From Mesaphorura yosii (lineage: Eukaryota > Arthropoda > Collembola > Poduromorpha > Tullbergiidae): DNA of 64,000 bases. Shown here piece after piece: positions 9,637 to 21,874 of the stretch (positions are counted from its first letter, which is position 1; each line of letters begins with the position of its first letter). The notes beneath the pieces are model-generated. The model was not told the DNA's origin. It saw only the letters and a program-made list of their open reading frames with translations, and did not search any database. A program made the translations under genes and the position numbers. The stretch covers positions 62,001 to 126,000 of the forward strand of contig WIXG01000001.1 of assembly GCA_009869945.1 (NCBI GenBank), in the 5' to 3' direction.

Positions 9637-12600
9637 CTATTTGCTAGTGTTAATAATGTCTAATGCATTTGCAATCTTCATCGCAGGTCCATACGGGAAG
9701 CCGTAGCTCAAAATGTCATGCTGCTTGAGCAATAGGAAGGATTCTCCGTCGAGTTTGTGTTCGATGATAAGCCGTTGGGACACGCCTGCCGAGCAGCCAA
9801 CCTTCACCACAAACGCAGCCACCTCTTCGACGCCCCATTTGGACACGATCGACGGATTCAAGCCAACGACTAGTTTATTAATTCCTTGAATGTGTGCGTC
9901 AAAGTTGGGTGGCAGTTCTTTACCAGGCTGTTCTACTCCTGCTGCCTGGCCGAATGTTATCTGGGGTGATGCTTGTGGCGTCGCGAGTGCCGCTGATGTT
10001 GGGGGCAGACTTTGGTTCGGTGGAACTTGAGCAGTTGAATCAGTCAGCTTATTGCTCTGACCTTTAGCCCGCGACCTTTTCTCTCTTCTGTTTCGTCCTG
10101 CTGCACTGGCTGTTTTTGGGGCTCTGCGCGATTTCTTTGATGAAGTCGGGGTTTCTCCATCGCCCTGCGCTGTAGCTGGGATTTGGACCTCTAAATTTGG
10201 TTCTGCTGGCATTATGGCTTCGGAAATTGAAAAGTCCGACTCTTGCACGGAGGACTTTCTTAATTTCTTCCGTGGTGGTGCTGACGTTGTGGCGTCAGCG
10301 GTTGTTTGTTCTGGCACCGTTGTGCTATCCTGATCGACGGACGCTCGTTTACCGCGCTGGCTCACACGTTGTGGTGGTTTCCTCTCACGCTTCTCGGATG
10401 CAGTAGACGATCGCTTTCCTGATTGTTTCGTCTGACTTTTGGTTCTTGAAGCATTCGAAGAACGTCGCGATCCGCTCTTTCGTCTTGCCGCGGGTTTCTC
10501 AGGCACAGCAGGCTGGGCATTAGCAGAAAGAAGTCTGTCGCCTAGAATAAAATCTGTCAAGTAATGTGCATCCGCATAAGGACAGTTCAGTTCTGAATCA
10601 TGAGTCGGGAACTTTGGGCCATCAATGTTGCCGATCCCAAGGCAGCCGAATACTGGACACTTTTTCTTCTTCCAGTAAGATGACGTACTTGGAGGTGGAG
10701 GCGGCTGCAACGGATGTCTCGTTTCTGCACACCAGCCGATGGGATGAATATCTGGCGACAGTTCGTACACAGGATAGTCGTACTTCGAGTCCCAACCATC
10801 AAAATGGATTGTTATGAAGTGACAATCGACTTCAGCGATGGTCGCCACCCGAATCAGCGACGGAGTCCTTTTATCGACGCATTCGAGTTTCATTCCCTTC
10901 CTAAACTTGACGGGCGCCAGCGGTTGAAACAATTTCGAAGGCAAAGGCACAGAGTTTGTCTCCCTCAAGTACTCAATCCAGACAAACGGTCTTCCAGTGT
11001 CTCGCTCATCACCCCACTGCGGAGGAACCAATTCTCTTCCGTTCGCCTCGCACCAGCCGACGGGATGAATGAATGGCGATGTTAAATCGGTCCAGTAGTC
11101 GAACAAATTATCCCACGAGTCAAAATGGATTAGGAATCTGTCACCGATAACATTTCCCACTGTCGCTACACAGATGTAGTTAATGTTCTTCAAATCGACT
11201 GCCTCCAGTTTCATTCCAATCTGAACTTCTGAAGTATTCTCTAGCGGTACATCCTCTTTTACGATAGCAAAACACTCTCGAGGAACAGGCGTGGCGTCTT
11301 CCTCCACAATGAACTGGTGCCAGTTGAAAGGCTTTCTCTGGTCACAGCCCTTGCTGGCCGGAGGCCCAAGCAATTCTTGTCCGTGATCATCGCACCATCC
11401 ACATGGGAAAATGTCCGTACTGTCGGCGTTAACCCAGAAATCGTACACCTCAGCATATCCAGTAAATCTAAGCCGGAGCCGGAAGCCCAGAACTTCCATT
11501 ATGTGGACGACACAAAACAGACTTGGGTGTACGGGGTCAATTGCTTCCAAGACCATGCCGACTTTGAATTGGGAATTTACTAATGGCATTACTGGTTGCT
11601 TGAACATTCTGCCTGGGGCGGCCTTCGAGTTCGTTTCTGCTAAATAAATGGCCCAGTCGAATGTGCTTTGAACTCGATGTAAGTACTCTTCCTTTCGCAA
11701 CATTTGTTGCGGATTTTGACCATGCTTCGACTCCAGACGCCCGTGTCCTTCTCTTGAAGTACGTCTTTGGTTAGGAGCTGTTGAACGTTTCCTCATAGTC
11801 AGCGACGCCCTTTTCCTGTGCTTTCGCGGAGGCGGCTTTTGTCCGGACGTTGCATTTGCCTTTGCTTCGTCCTCGTCTTCACTTCTCGCCTCAGGATCAG
11901 ACGCTCGATCTTCGATTCTAAGCTCAACCACATTTTGCTCGTGTGTTCCAGGATTTTGTGAATGCCCAGCTTGCATGAACTCTTGCAAGTTCACATTCAG
12001 TCGAGGTTGTGGCAAAAACTGTGGGACAATTGTTTGGCCTGTTTGAAGTTCGATGGGAGCAATTGTGGTCTTTTTAGCGTAAAATACTGGTGGCGTGTTG
12101 GGTTCCAATTTTATATCGGCTGTCGAAGTGAGGATTGCAGAGGTTGAGTTCTCAAGTGATTTCTTCTTTGCAGCTTTTTTCTTGCCCGCGTCCTTCTTTT
12201 GCCCAATCAACTCCATCCGTTGATTTTTGGTCTCCTCTGCTGCTAACATTTTCACAGTGCGCCTGCAGATTGGGCTGCAAAACTTGCCGTCGATGAAGCT
12301 TGCGACTTCTCCCAAAGTAGCACAGTTTAAGCAAAGCGTTGTCTTTACGGTTGTTCCAGTTGGTTTGGGTTTTGGGGTCTTGCGGAATATGACTAGCGCG
12401 TCAGACTGTGAACTTGACGCTGGTTCCGATTGCCTTGGCTTGGGATTTCCTGGATTGCCTTGTGTTGCCAATGCTTTTCTAGACGGTTCGGAGTGCCTGC
12501 TTTTCTTCTCGGGACGTTCACCCACTGGCTTCGGTCTTACAAATTCGTGCGTTGAGTCAGACTTCACGGCCTAGTACGGACAAGAACCAGTTAATTATTA

Positions 12601-13930
12601 AGTAAGCACCATTACAAAGAATTACAGAGTACTGCGTTGTTACCTCAGTCAGGTGAGGTTGGGATGGCTTGTCAACACGGTGGTTGCCATTCGTTGATGA
12701 TGAGCCGATCAATTGTGAAGATCTTTTCGGATTTGAAGTTACGCTGACATTCGCCTTCTTCTTAGTGTTCGTCTGAATTGATTTCGGAAAGAGTTCTTTA
12801 TCATGATTCAGCTCTGGGTCTATCTTGTTGGAGTTGTCAGACAACCCAACCTTTCGGGCGTTCTTGGAATTCAGTTTCACAATTGCAGTCGACGCAAGTT
12901 TTCCCACTTTTGCCACGTCTTGGATAAGTCCATTGTCAACCACGTGATTCTCATTTCGCTTTAAATTCAACATGCGCACAGCCATGGCCATCTTCGCCTG
13001 AACTGGAATGACGGGACAGTGGAGAACGAGGTTTCCACTTTCGTTAACGTGGAAGGAAAATTCAGTTCCGGGAAGGAAAGCAATATCATCTCTCCAAACG
13101 AGGGGCTGAATTTCTTGTGGAGCCACAACTTCAGCCTTTACATGTTTACGATCGTAAGAAATTGAGCTAGACTTCTTCTTTGGAGGCTTATGTTGCTTAG
13201 TAAGCTCCGCTTCAACTTTTTTAAGCAGGATGTTCATAACGCTTAAAATCTCTTGCTTCTCTTCTTCTGTCGCTTCATTTTGTGGCGGTGGCTGAACTCC
13301 GTCGGCCTCAGCGTTCTTCTCTTTTTCTTCCCACTGTTGTGTTTGCACGGAGTCCGTGAGAGTTGGACCGGAAGTAGGAGAATAGACACCTGGAGTGGTC
13401 GATTCGCAGGACGCTTTTACATCACCGCCTAAGCCGCCAAGTTGAGTTTCGTTCAATGTGATGATAATATTTTGCTCTCCATCCGCTGCATTTGTAATTT
13501 GGCCTTCGTCTAACTTCACGTAAACAACTTCTGCGCTCTCTGGAATGTCTTGAGATAAACCGGCGTCTGAAAAGAGTGATGTAATAATTACCAAACATTG
13601 AACATGTTCAATTACGCCCAGATGCTTTAGTGCGACAGCCACCCACTTACCTATCATGTGGACACCGTTATTGATTTCTGCTGAAGTCAGAAGACTGTTT
13701 AACAGAATACTTTCCGGCTGAATTTGTTCCATATTCATGATTGGGTACTCAATCTGTAGCTCGTCCGGAGAGATAACTAAGTCTTGAACTATCCCAATTC
13801 CATTCGTACTTGTCGAGTCACCGATGTTGTTCACGCCTGGGACTACTGAAGGACCAGTGCCGTTGTTCAAACCTCGACAGAGAATTCTTGGTCGATACTG
13901 AGCAGCTGATCCCTGCGTCTGCTTGCTCAT
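9637..13930 (-). CDS. l(3)mbt: L(3)mbt-like chromatin reader: FCS zinc finger, 3 MBT repeats, C2HC finger, SAM domain
   Basis: Polycomb-related chromatin compaction/repression protein that reads mono- and dimethyl-lysine. Exons 13651-13930, 12644-13566 and 9637-12570 give about 1378 codons. In the big exon, counting from its start: FCS finger CLNC...CSPIC (about 79-101), MBT1 (303-405), MBT2 (414-517, with the cage-type sequence IHFDSWDNLFDYW), MBT3 (528-621, HFDGWDSKYDYPV), and C2HC finger CPVFGCLGIGNIDGPKF (637 on) with its Cys further along. After a long Ser/Lys/Arg-rich linker comes a C-terminal SAM domain (WGVEEVAAFV to YGPAMKIANAL). This order matches L(3)mbt/L3MBTL1-3-4 rather than Scm (2 MBT) or Sfmbt (4 MBT). 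The N-terminal 400 residues are low complexity. The 84-bp intron 13567-13650 is in frame, so retention would add 28 residues. Confidence 0.93.
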
Positions 13931-15660
13931 GATTCAGGCTTGCCGATCACCGAATCCGAAACGCTGTACACGAAATTACAACTGTTAGCGGAAGCATTAA
14001 TAATTAACTGGAGGACACAAAATAAGCAAGACAGGAGACAGCACAACGGGCGCTTGGTATCGCAATTCCCAATTCAGCCAGCTCCACTTGCAACGAAAGC
14101 GTGAGAATCTATTTTCGGATATTAATGTTCTTAAATCTTTGTACCTTCGGTTCGCTGTCACCACCACTGCGTCACAACACCTCAATTCAACTCTTAACAC
14201 CCACTTTGTGCAGTTTCTAATCGCACTTGTTACTTTAAACAACGTTTAATCAGTCCGGAGAATAAAATTTCAATGCATTATATGACTTGGCTTCTCTTGG
14301 AAAAGAAATAAAATGAGACACCAGTCACAACTCCTTTTACTCCTTACTTACTACTCCCGTACCATTGTGGGCCCAGACCGTACTGCAGTTTCACAGAATC
14401 CAACAAAAGGAATCGCACCGTGCGCTGAGCTACTCTTGAGAGTTGCCAGTTACGTTGCGCGTTTGTCTCACTTGGTACTACTTTAGCGACTTTAGCTTTG
14501 GTTGGTGTTCTACGTACTTGTTGATTCTGCTCTGCTCTGATGCTGAGTTTGCCTTATTTTGGTGGTGGAACAAATAATTTTACGTGCATACAAGGAGAGA
14601 ATGCTGACAACAACGCTGCTACACTATGCACTGGGTTTTATCACCCATACAAGGCTACCCGTGTTTGAACTATCCCGGTATGATATGCGAGCTCATAATA
14701 ACTATAAACCCAATCCATTAACACTGATTACGTCCCATAATGATGATTTTCGGGAGGCGGGATGCGTTAATTGGATTACAAGTCCGTTACCGCACGTTAA
14801 TCCATTAACCAGTTATCTAAACCTGAGCCAACACCTCTGTACGCTGAGGAAACACGGAATTACTTACCTAATGAGTGCTGAGACAAGCAACAACAATTTG
14901 GATCAATTGTCCGACAGTCAGTTGCAGTTTGCAGGTTGCAGGTGCCAAACGCCTAATCACTGTTCAACTAGTATTTTAAGCCACTGTTAATTGGGTGGGT
15001 GAGATAGCTCAGATTAATTCGTTCAAATTAACTTTGTTTGCAATGTTGCAAAGAAATATGCACTATACACACAGTCTCAGTCAGAAGATGAAATAAGAAT
15101 GAGAAATGAGAATGCTGTGAGTTGTGGCTATAGCGAATACTGTTGGTTGACTCAGCTCATGTTCAAGAGTTTTGATCAATGTCGATGTGATTGTGTGTTT
15201 CAAGCGTGAACATTAGGTCCTTTATTTTTTGACACGGTTAAGTTAATGGCCGTGACGTCGACGTCGTCGGTTGATTGTCAATGATTTTATTTCGCCCATT
15301 GATCAAGCCATCAATCACGACTATTAAAATCAGTCCTCGTGGAACCATGAATGAATGAATCAGTATAAATCCACTTGAAGACGAATTTGCCGATGTGTTT
15401 ATTTAAATCGATCAAATCAATCATTCATAATGTTACAATTAATTAACACCGAATACTCCACTACAAGTAAATGCTAAAAGAGATTCAGCTTTTCATGTCA
15501 GGTACTCTTGATTGGCACAGACGGACAATGCAATTAATGTCGTCAAAGCTGATAAATTTCATGCGGGCAGGACTGACTAGCATCTACGATCATTGGCGAC
15601 GTGCTACAGTTCCTAATCAACAGAAAACAAAACTTGAATTAGAAATTAGAACTAGCCGAC
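13931..15660. other. intergenic region, no supported gene
   Basis: The first ~350 bp are presumably promoter/5' UTR of the l(3)mbt-like gene. A 143-codon rightward open frame at 14559-14990 has no recognisable domain and random-looking composition, so I do not call it. The motif TTAATCCATTAA/TTAATGGATT recurs near 14710-14820. Confidence 0.4.
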
Positions 15661-16179
15661 CTAAAGTAATTTGCAGAAGCTGAGTGCTAGGATAGCCATT
15701 ACACTGAGCTTCGCCGTGGACCCACCGCAGGTCCCAATTGTGTTTAACGTGGATGTCTTCGACGAGGGATTGCACTTGACACCTGGCTGGCATGGGATTG
15801 TCCCTTTTCGTTCAATTTCTGAGTTTGTGTGGCACATGGCACCATTGTACGCGACGCATTTCTTCAGATCATTGCTCCAAACAGTGTTCAGTCCGGAAGG
15901 TAAGTTGGCAAACTCCATTGTTAGGTAGTCCGGGCATTTACACCTCCCCTCGATGCAGTAGAGGTTGGTCAGCTCATTATCACAACCTTCTTTCGAACCT
16001 GATACGCCGGTGCAGAAGCTCCCTGCAAACAAAATTCGATTAAATAATGCGCACTGCCTCAAAATATGCGTCGTATAGATATGATCAATTGGACTACCTC
16101 TTGTAACTGTTTGAGGTTGCGCATTGCCGATCAGCAGCGTACATATTACCAGTGAGGTAAGGAAAATCTTCGACACCAT
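15661..16179 (-). CDS. small secreted Cys-rich protein, probably GPI-anchored
   Basis: The start is the ATG at 16179 (MVSKIFLTSLVICTLLIG, a signal peptide). A 75-bp intron at 16023-16097 (GTAGTC...TTTGCAG) is in frame with its flanks, so spliced and unspliced products share the reading frame. The mature chain has about ten cysteines in patterns such as CIEGRCKCPDY and CGGS. It ends in a hydrophobic tail (LSVMAILALSFCKLL) after a small-residue stretch, typical of a GPI-attachment signal. The spliced product is about 147 residues. I do not recognise the family. Confidence 0.65.
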   Translation of the reverse strand: MVSKIFLTSLVICTLLIGNAQPQTVTRGSPIDHIYTTHILRQCALFNRILFAGSFCTGVSGSKEGCDNELTNLYCIEGRCKCPDYLTMEFANLPSGLNTVWSNDLKKCVAYNGAMCHTNSEIERKGTIPCQPGVKCNPSSKTSTLNTIGTCGGSTAKLSVMAILALSFCKLL

Positions 16180-17103
16180 TTTGAGGAGTTCCAATTTCCA
16201 ATTCGAACCAAATTATATGGCGATTTTGGGTAAAAAATCCAATCGTGGTTTCTTTACTTCTTTGATATCTGGCTTTTGTCTTCTCTTGTCGAAGTCTTTA
16301 CCTGGCGTGAAGTCAGTCCTTACTCCTTTTAGTTAACACTTAGAAGGAATTAAATATGCTTCTCATTTCACTAGTCACTAATTACCACCTCTTTGCTTCC
16401 TGTTACTCGGAACGTCCTTCAAGAATTACGAAGTGATGTGAGATCATCGTCTGCAAATAGAAAGAAAAAACTGCTCAACACGGCTCATATCGTATACGCA
16501 AGTGCAGCAGGCTCGATTATCGACTTACCGCGAGCCAACTCAAACCTGGAGAGCTTCTCAAGAATTTGCTCTTTTGGCCTGGCTTCCGAATTCTGAACCA
16601 AATCTATGCACAACAACTATTTTTACAAATGAACAATAACAATGAATGAAAGTAAATCAATGTTGTCGTGGGCCAACTTGAAAAGGTCAAAGGTCAACAT
16701 TCACGAAATGTTGGGACGTGTGCAAGTAGCAGCAGGTGGGTGTGGATATTTTGAAACCAGGTTGGTGACGAGCAGGTGAAATTGTATCAATGATACCTAG
16801 ACCGGTAAACGTGCCAGGGATTATTGTGGCACTGGCAGGTTTGCGACAACTCATCGACGCACACCATGTCAGCGTCAAACTTTCCTCTTCTGTTACACTT
16901 GTGGAACTGGTCAAGTACCTCCACGAATTACACGAATCAACACACTTATCATCAGACCGACATATTGACTCTGACTACGTAGATTCTCAAGCACTTCAGA
17001 GTTTGGAGATTGTTATATAAATTGAACAATGAAGCATGCACGACTCAAGAGAGTAACAACTCCCGAAGCTCGTAACGACTCCTGATACTCCCTTCCTGAC
17101 AAA
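16180..17103. other. intergenic region, no supported gene
   Basis: Upstream regions of the divergent Cys-rich and MOXD1-like genes. No open frame with coding character. Confidence 0.4.
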
Positions 17104-19509
17104 ATGCGGAATTACTTGCGCTTCATCTTTCTTTGCATCTTGTTGGCTTCTTTGGAGCCTTCAAGTTCGTCACCCATTTTAAATTTCCCCAAAATTGACG
17201 GCGAATACGAAAAGCTTGATCAAGATGGGAAGTATTTGCTCGACTACAGCGTCCTAAATTCAACCATCACATTCCAGGTCCTGGTCCAGACGACAGGGTT
17301 TGTGGGGTTCGGCTTGTCTACAAATGGACGCATGGCTGGTGCTGATATTGTCATTGGAGGTGTCCTTCCGGATGGGACAACCTATTTTGAAGTAAAACTG
17401 ACTCGAACAAAGCTACGGTAAAACAATGCACCACTGTACTTATTTGGCTTGCGAACTGCAACTTTCACAGGACCGTCACGGCGTTGGTCAAACTCTTCCA
17501 CCTCTGGATCTGGTTCAAGACTGGGATTTGCTGGACGTTTGGGAGAACGCAACTCACACATACCTGCGTTTCTCGAGACTACTGGACACTTGTGACAAGG
17601 CGCAAGATTTGCCCATCACTGTAACATAGCTCGTATTTCCCTTTTCCGTGATTATCAGAGTCTCATCTTCGTGTTGGACTGTGTACTTTAGCGTGACACG
17701 GTGAGCATAATTTGGTCTTACGGCCTGTCGGACACAATTTCGTACCATGGCGAGAATCGAGGAATTTCTGCCGCCATTTTGTTGGATCCACCGATGTCCC
17801 CATTCAAACCTGAAAAGTAAGGTGCCAACGAAAAGGTTTGTTTGCGACCTATTGACAGTTGAGTTTGCTTTCAGGTATAAACTTTGGCGAATGACAGTTG
17901 ACTATGAAATGCCAGCTCAAGACACGACTTATTATTGTACGACACAAAGAAGTCCGTTCCTGGCAGGAAAACATCACATTGTTGCTGTAAGTGATTGGCA
18001 TGAACACAGTCAATGAAGTTTAGAAAGCCTAATGAAAACTGATTGCGTCAATTCCAGTTTAATCCCATGCTCGTCGGAGCGGATGCCATCAAGCACACGC
18101 ACCATTTTATCGTGCACAAATGCCGAGCCCCAAACGGGCAAGACCCAGACGAATACTTCAGACCTTACTTGGAGGGACCTGGCGGTGACTGTTACAACGG
18201 GTCAACTTCAGCGAACGTGCCGTTACGCGATTGCAAAAGCTACCTATTCGTTTGGGCGACTGGAGGGAAGGTAAGCATCGTCGTGCGCGCAGCGTGATTT
18301 CTTAACTAAACTGCCTATAATTGTGCAGACAATGGTACTTCCTGACCATGTGGGCTACCCGATCAGAGAAAGCGGAGGATATGATTATTTCATGCTGGAA
18401 GTGCATTACGACAATCCAAATGAACTAGCAGGCAAGAGATTCGAGACGGGTCTGGAAATTTATTACACGGACCAGTTGAGGTGAGAATAGCAAAAATATG
18501 CCGCGTTTCACACATTTCCTGAATTGAACACTCTTTGCTTTTTACAGGCCTAATGAAGCGGGCACTCTAACGTTGGGGCACAGGGAAATGTATTCGCTGA
18601 CTATACCACCCAATGTGACAGACTTCATGGTCGTTGGCCACTGCAGCTTAGAATGCTCCAGAGCACTTCCCGCTGGTGGAATTAATGTGTTCAATATTCT
18701 ACTCCACTCGCATTTGGCAGGTGAAACCCCAGATACTTGAATATCCGAACCAAAATTGTGAATTCGAGCTGTCTTATTCAAACTCAGGCCGAAAATTAAA
18801 GATAAGGCACTACCGCGACGGGGTCGAACTGCCGTGGCTGGCCGTGGACAACAATTACGATTTCGACTTCCAACAAAATCGGCCGCTGAACACCAAAGGA
18901 AAAATTCTTCCTGGGGATCATCTGACATATGGTGAGAAGATCTTGAACGGGAATGCAGAATATCTGCTGGAATCCGAAAATTTATACTCAATTGATGTTT
19001 TACTTAGAGTGCACGTATGATTCAACTGTAGCGAAACATACGATAATTGGCGGACTCTCATCCCAAGAAGAAATGTGCTGTACTATCCTCGATCAACATT
19101 AGAAATTTGTCAGACTGAATTTCCTCAAAGTCAAATCCATGACGAGTTTGGAATTGGAAATGTTTTCTGGTAAGTACTTTCATCATACTGATTTGATTTG
19201 AAGTGGTAGTTTGCAGCAAATGTAGAATATTGGTAACACAGGCCCAGTATTGGTGACCCGATCATCATGAATCCGGCAAACATGTCTGGGAAAACATACA
19301 CGGAAGTTTTGGACACAATGGTTTCGTGGACTCCTGAGTACCTGGCTGAATACCAACAGAAAGCACGGTTTGCAGAGCAGATAAACAGATGCATCAGCCG
19401 ACCAATCAATGGAAATGGAAGCGTTTTCAAAGAAGAAATTCTGCCACGGGTCACTTATCCCATAATTGACGACGAGTATGTCCCACCAGATTCTTGCGCT
19501 TCTGTTTGA
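17104..19509 (+). CDS. MOXD1/DBH-like copper monooxygenase, 10 exons, frameshifted in exon 9
   Basis: DOMON plus copper type II ascorbate-dependent monooxygenase, the DBH-like (MOXD1) family acting in the secretory pathway. Exons: 17104-17391, 17471-17620, 17692-17816, 17875-17986, 18058-18270, 18329-18480, 18548-18720, 18788-18931, 19008-19169, 19242-19509. Signal peptide at residues 1-22, DOMON domain with TTGFVGFGLSTNGRMAGADI, then monooxygenase N-domain with the CuA His pair (HTHHFIVHKC) and C-domain with CuB ligands HSHLAGRKLK. The Met-ligand region reads GGLSSQEEMC. Directly after it (19073-19082) the frame shifts: upstream frame hits TAG after eight codons, while YYPRSTLEICQ continues in another frame. 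Exon lengths total 1787, i.e. 2 mod 3, consistent with a small deletion of about 13 nt. Pseudogene, allele or assembly error are all possible. Confidence 0.85.
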
Positions 19510-20004
19510 CGTCGTGATTTTGCTTCCCACAGAGCGATGATTAAATTAGAATTCTAGAAAAGACCCAACAAGATTTTCATACGAGTGAAGACGTAATTTA
19601 TTGAACTCTTGAATAAATGAGCATTGAATTTTATTGCCCTTTTGATCAATTGTCATTGACATAAGGCTGATCAACGGTACAAACCACAGCACGCTAGACT
19701 TATTCTCCGAAGACCAAAAGCCACTCATTGTATTGCTGGCAATTATTTTGATTACAAGTTGCGCAGCTGGGCGTGACTTGCTTATAAGTGCATCATCATG
19801 TACATAATAATGAATGGACATTTACTAATATATAATCGGAACGTTCAAGGATTTGAAGCTAATTTTGTAAGTTCAGTTGCTTTTGCTGTTCATGGCTAAG
19901 CATGCGTGTTAGGAGCAGGCGTCGATTGAAATACTGGTAATCTTTCATTGATCTAGAAGGCACGAGAAAGTTACTATTCGTGCTGGCGTGTGACTGAACA
20001 GACT
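19510..20004. other. intergenic region
   Basis: 3' region of the MOXD1-like gene and promoter of the first gustatory receptor. No other feature recognised. Confidence 0.4.
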
Positions 20005-21470
20005 ATGGCATATGTAAAACGCTTGACACTGACATTGGATGGTCAGCTCGAAACCACTTCAAGCGCTGGCATTCGCTGCATCAGGGAACATCCATATCTC
20101 ATGTATTGGAAATCCTTCTTTAACTTTTTCTACTACCTTGGTCTGATTCCGTACCGATTCGAACTCGGTTCTGACTCGGGTGAGTGGGAGATAAGAAGAA
20201 ATGCGTGGCAAAAGGTACGTCCAATCCGCACAGGCAGATTAAACACACAGTTATGACCTCCCTTCTGTCTTTATTGCAGGCATTTTGCTTAATTGGCACC
20301 GTCTTGTTCCTGGATTTAGTTCACATTAAGTACTTCCGAAATGAGTACCACTCAACTGAGCACGTGACCTTCTACCTGGAGCTGAACAATGACGTCGCGT
20401 TGCTGGTGTACCTGGTTGGGGTCTATTACACGGTGTGGGGCAAGGCCGAGGCTTTCCTGAAGGTGTTCAAACTCGTTCAGCAGCAGGAACTTCAAGGGGT
20501 CAGTCGAATCCTCGCCCCGAACTCACCTGATTGGTATAGGATAAAATATCTGGGCATTCGTTTTCTTCCCGGCGTGTTCATTCTGTACGCAATCGTCACT
20601 CAACTTCAAAACATCCCCGAGCTGAAATTCGAACAGTTTGAAGTGCTGACACAGCATTTGCTTTTAAGGAACACGCCAGTGAAACTCCCGGCTTTAAATT
20701 TCGCCGTTTGTCTGCTCACCTTTTATTTCGGATTCATGTGCTTTATGCTGGACTGTCTCTTCATTATGAATGCGTTATTGTACAAAGATTTGGTCTCGAA
20801 ATTCACAGATGAGTTTCGAATTCGGGTTCGAGAGTGCAGAAACGATTCTGACCTGAAGTCCGTGCTCATATCGTATCAGATTCTGAAGCAGGCAGTGCGC
20901 CTTATAAATGACGCCACAGGATGGGCCAGTCTCGGCTTTTTCTTCGGAATCCCGCCATTTGTCCTGGAGATTTTGGGAGTAATTTCTAATCTGGACGAGG
21001 TCCGCATGCTTGAGGTGATAAGGATCCTCGGAGTCAGCACTTACATTGCTGGCTCGACAGTAATCATGGCGTCATCACACAAAAAGGTTCGCGAGAAATC
21101 GGCTATATTTTTGCATTATACCCTTATGTTTTATTTGCTTTCTAGATTGGATCAGTTTACGATTGGTTGACTAGAGGATCCAAGTACATAAAAACGAGCC
21201 ACCAGCACTTTCATCTTTTTCTGCATGATCTTGCGTTGAACAACATCTCATTGAGTATTGTCGAAGGATGTCACGTCTCGTATAGATTTCTTGGATCAGT
21301 AAGTATTGTGAACTGTGCAGGTCAGTTTTGAAGTATTTATTTGGATGCGGGAATTTTTCCATCTGTAGATAATGGGTTTGATTGTCACGTTCCTGATATT
21401 GCTTCTGCAGTTCCAAAGTCCAGGCTCCAGTAGCGTGTTTCAGATGAAGAGCTCGATAATTGCCTGGTAA
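20005..21470 (+). CDS. gustatory receptor-like 7-TM protein A, about 423 aa, 4 exons
   Basis: Exons 20005-20214, 20280-21086, 21146-21298, 21369-21470 give 424 codons including stop. The chain has about seven hydrophobic segments and ends with the arthropod gustatory/odorant-receptor TM7 signature, here IMGLIVTFLILLLQFQ (family T-Y/F-hhhhh-Q-F). The last intron sits just before TM7, at the conserved position shared by the family. It is paralogous to the next gene (both share YWKSxF and the HQHFHLFLHDL/PRFFHMLINDL block). The donor of intron 2 (AAG|GTTCGC) is weak but is supported by alignment to the paralog. It probably acts as a ligand-gated cation channel in chemosensory neurons. The specific ligand cannot be inferred. 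Confidence 0.88.
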
Positions 21471-21874
21471 ACTCAGAAAGGGTGGGGTATATTACAAAGA
21501 AGAAAGCAGCATTAATTTAATATTTAGTCATTCAATAGATGAATTCTATTAGTTAATGGATGTCGCTGGAAAATTATGCAATGCAAATTGCAAATCTTTC
21601 TATTTCGTCGTAATTTTGATATGTGCGCAGAGCTTCTAATATGCTATAAATGTCAACTTTCTTTCAATAGTGAATAATTTTCTGTATTAATGAGCATTGA
21701 TCATCAGGTAATACATCCGTGTCACTTCATTTGTCAATGTCAGGCCCTGCCTACGAAAAGAAGATATCTACACCTTATAAACATGTATATGAACCGAAAT
21801 AGAACGTTGATATCAAACGAAGCATAGGTTGAAAGTGAAACTCGAACCGGAAAAAACAGCCAAAATTCGTCAAA

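Noticed and set aside
14559-14990. 143-codon open frame on + strand
   Set aside because: No domain, random-like composition, no splice partners; lies in the region upstream of the l(3)mbt-like gene. Likely chance.
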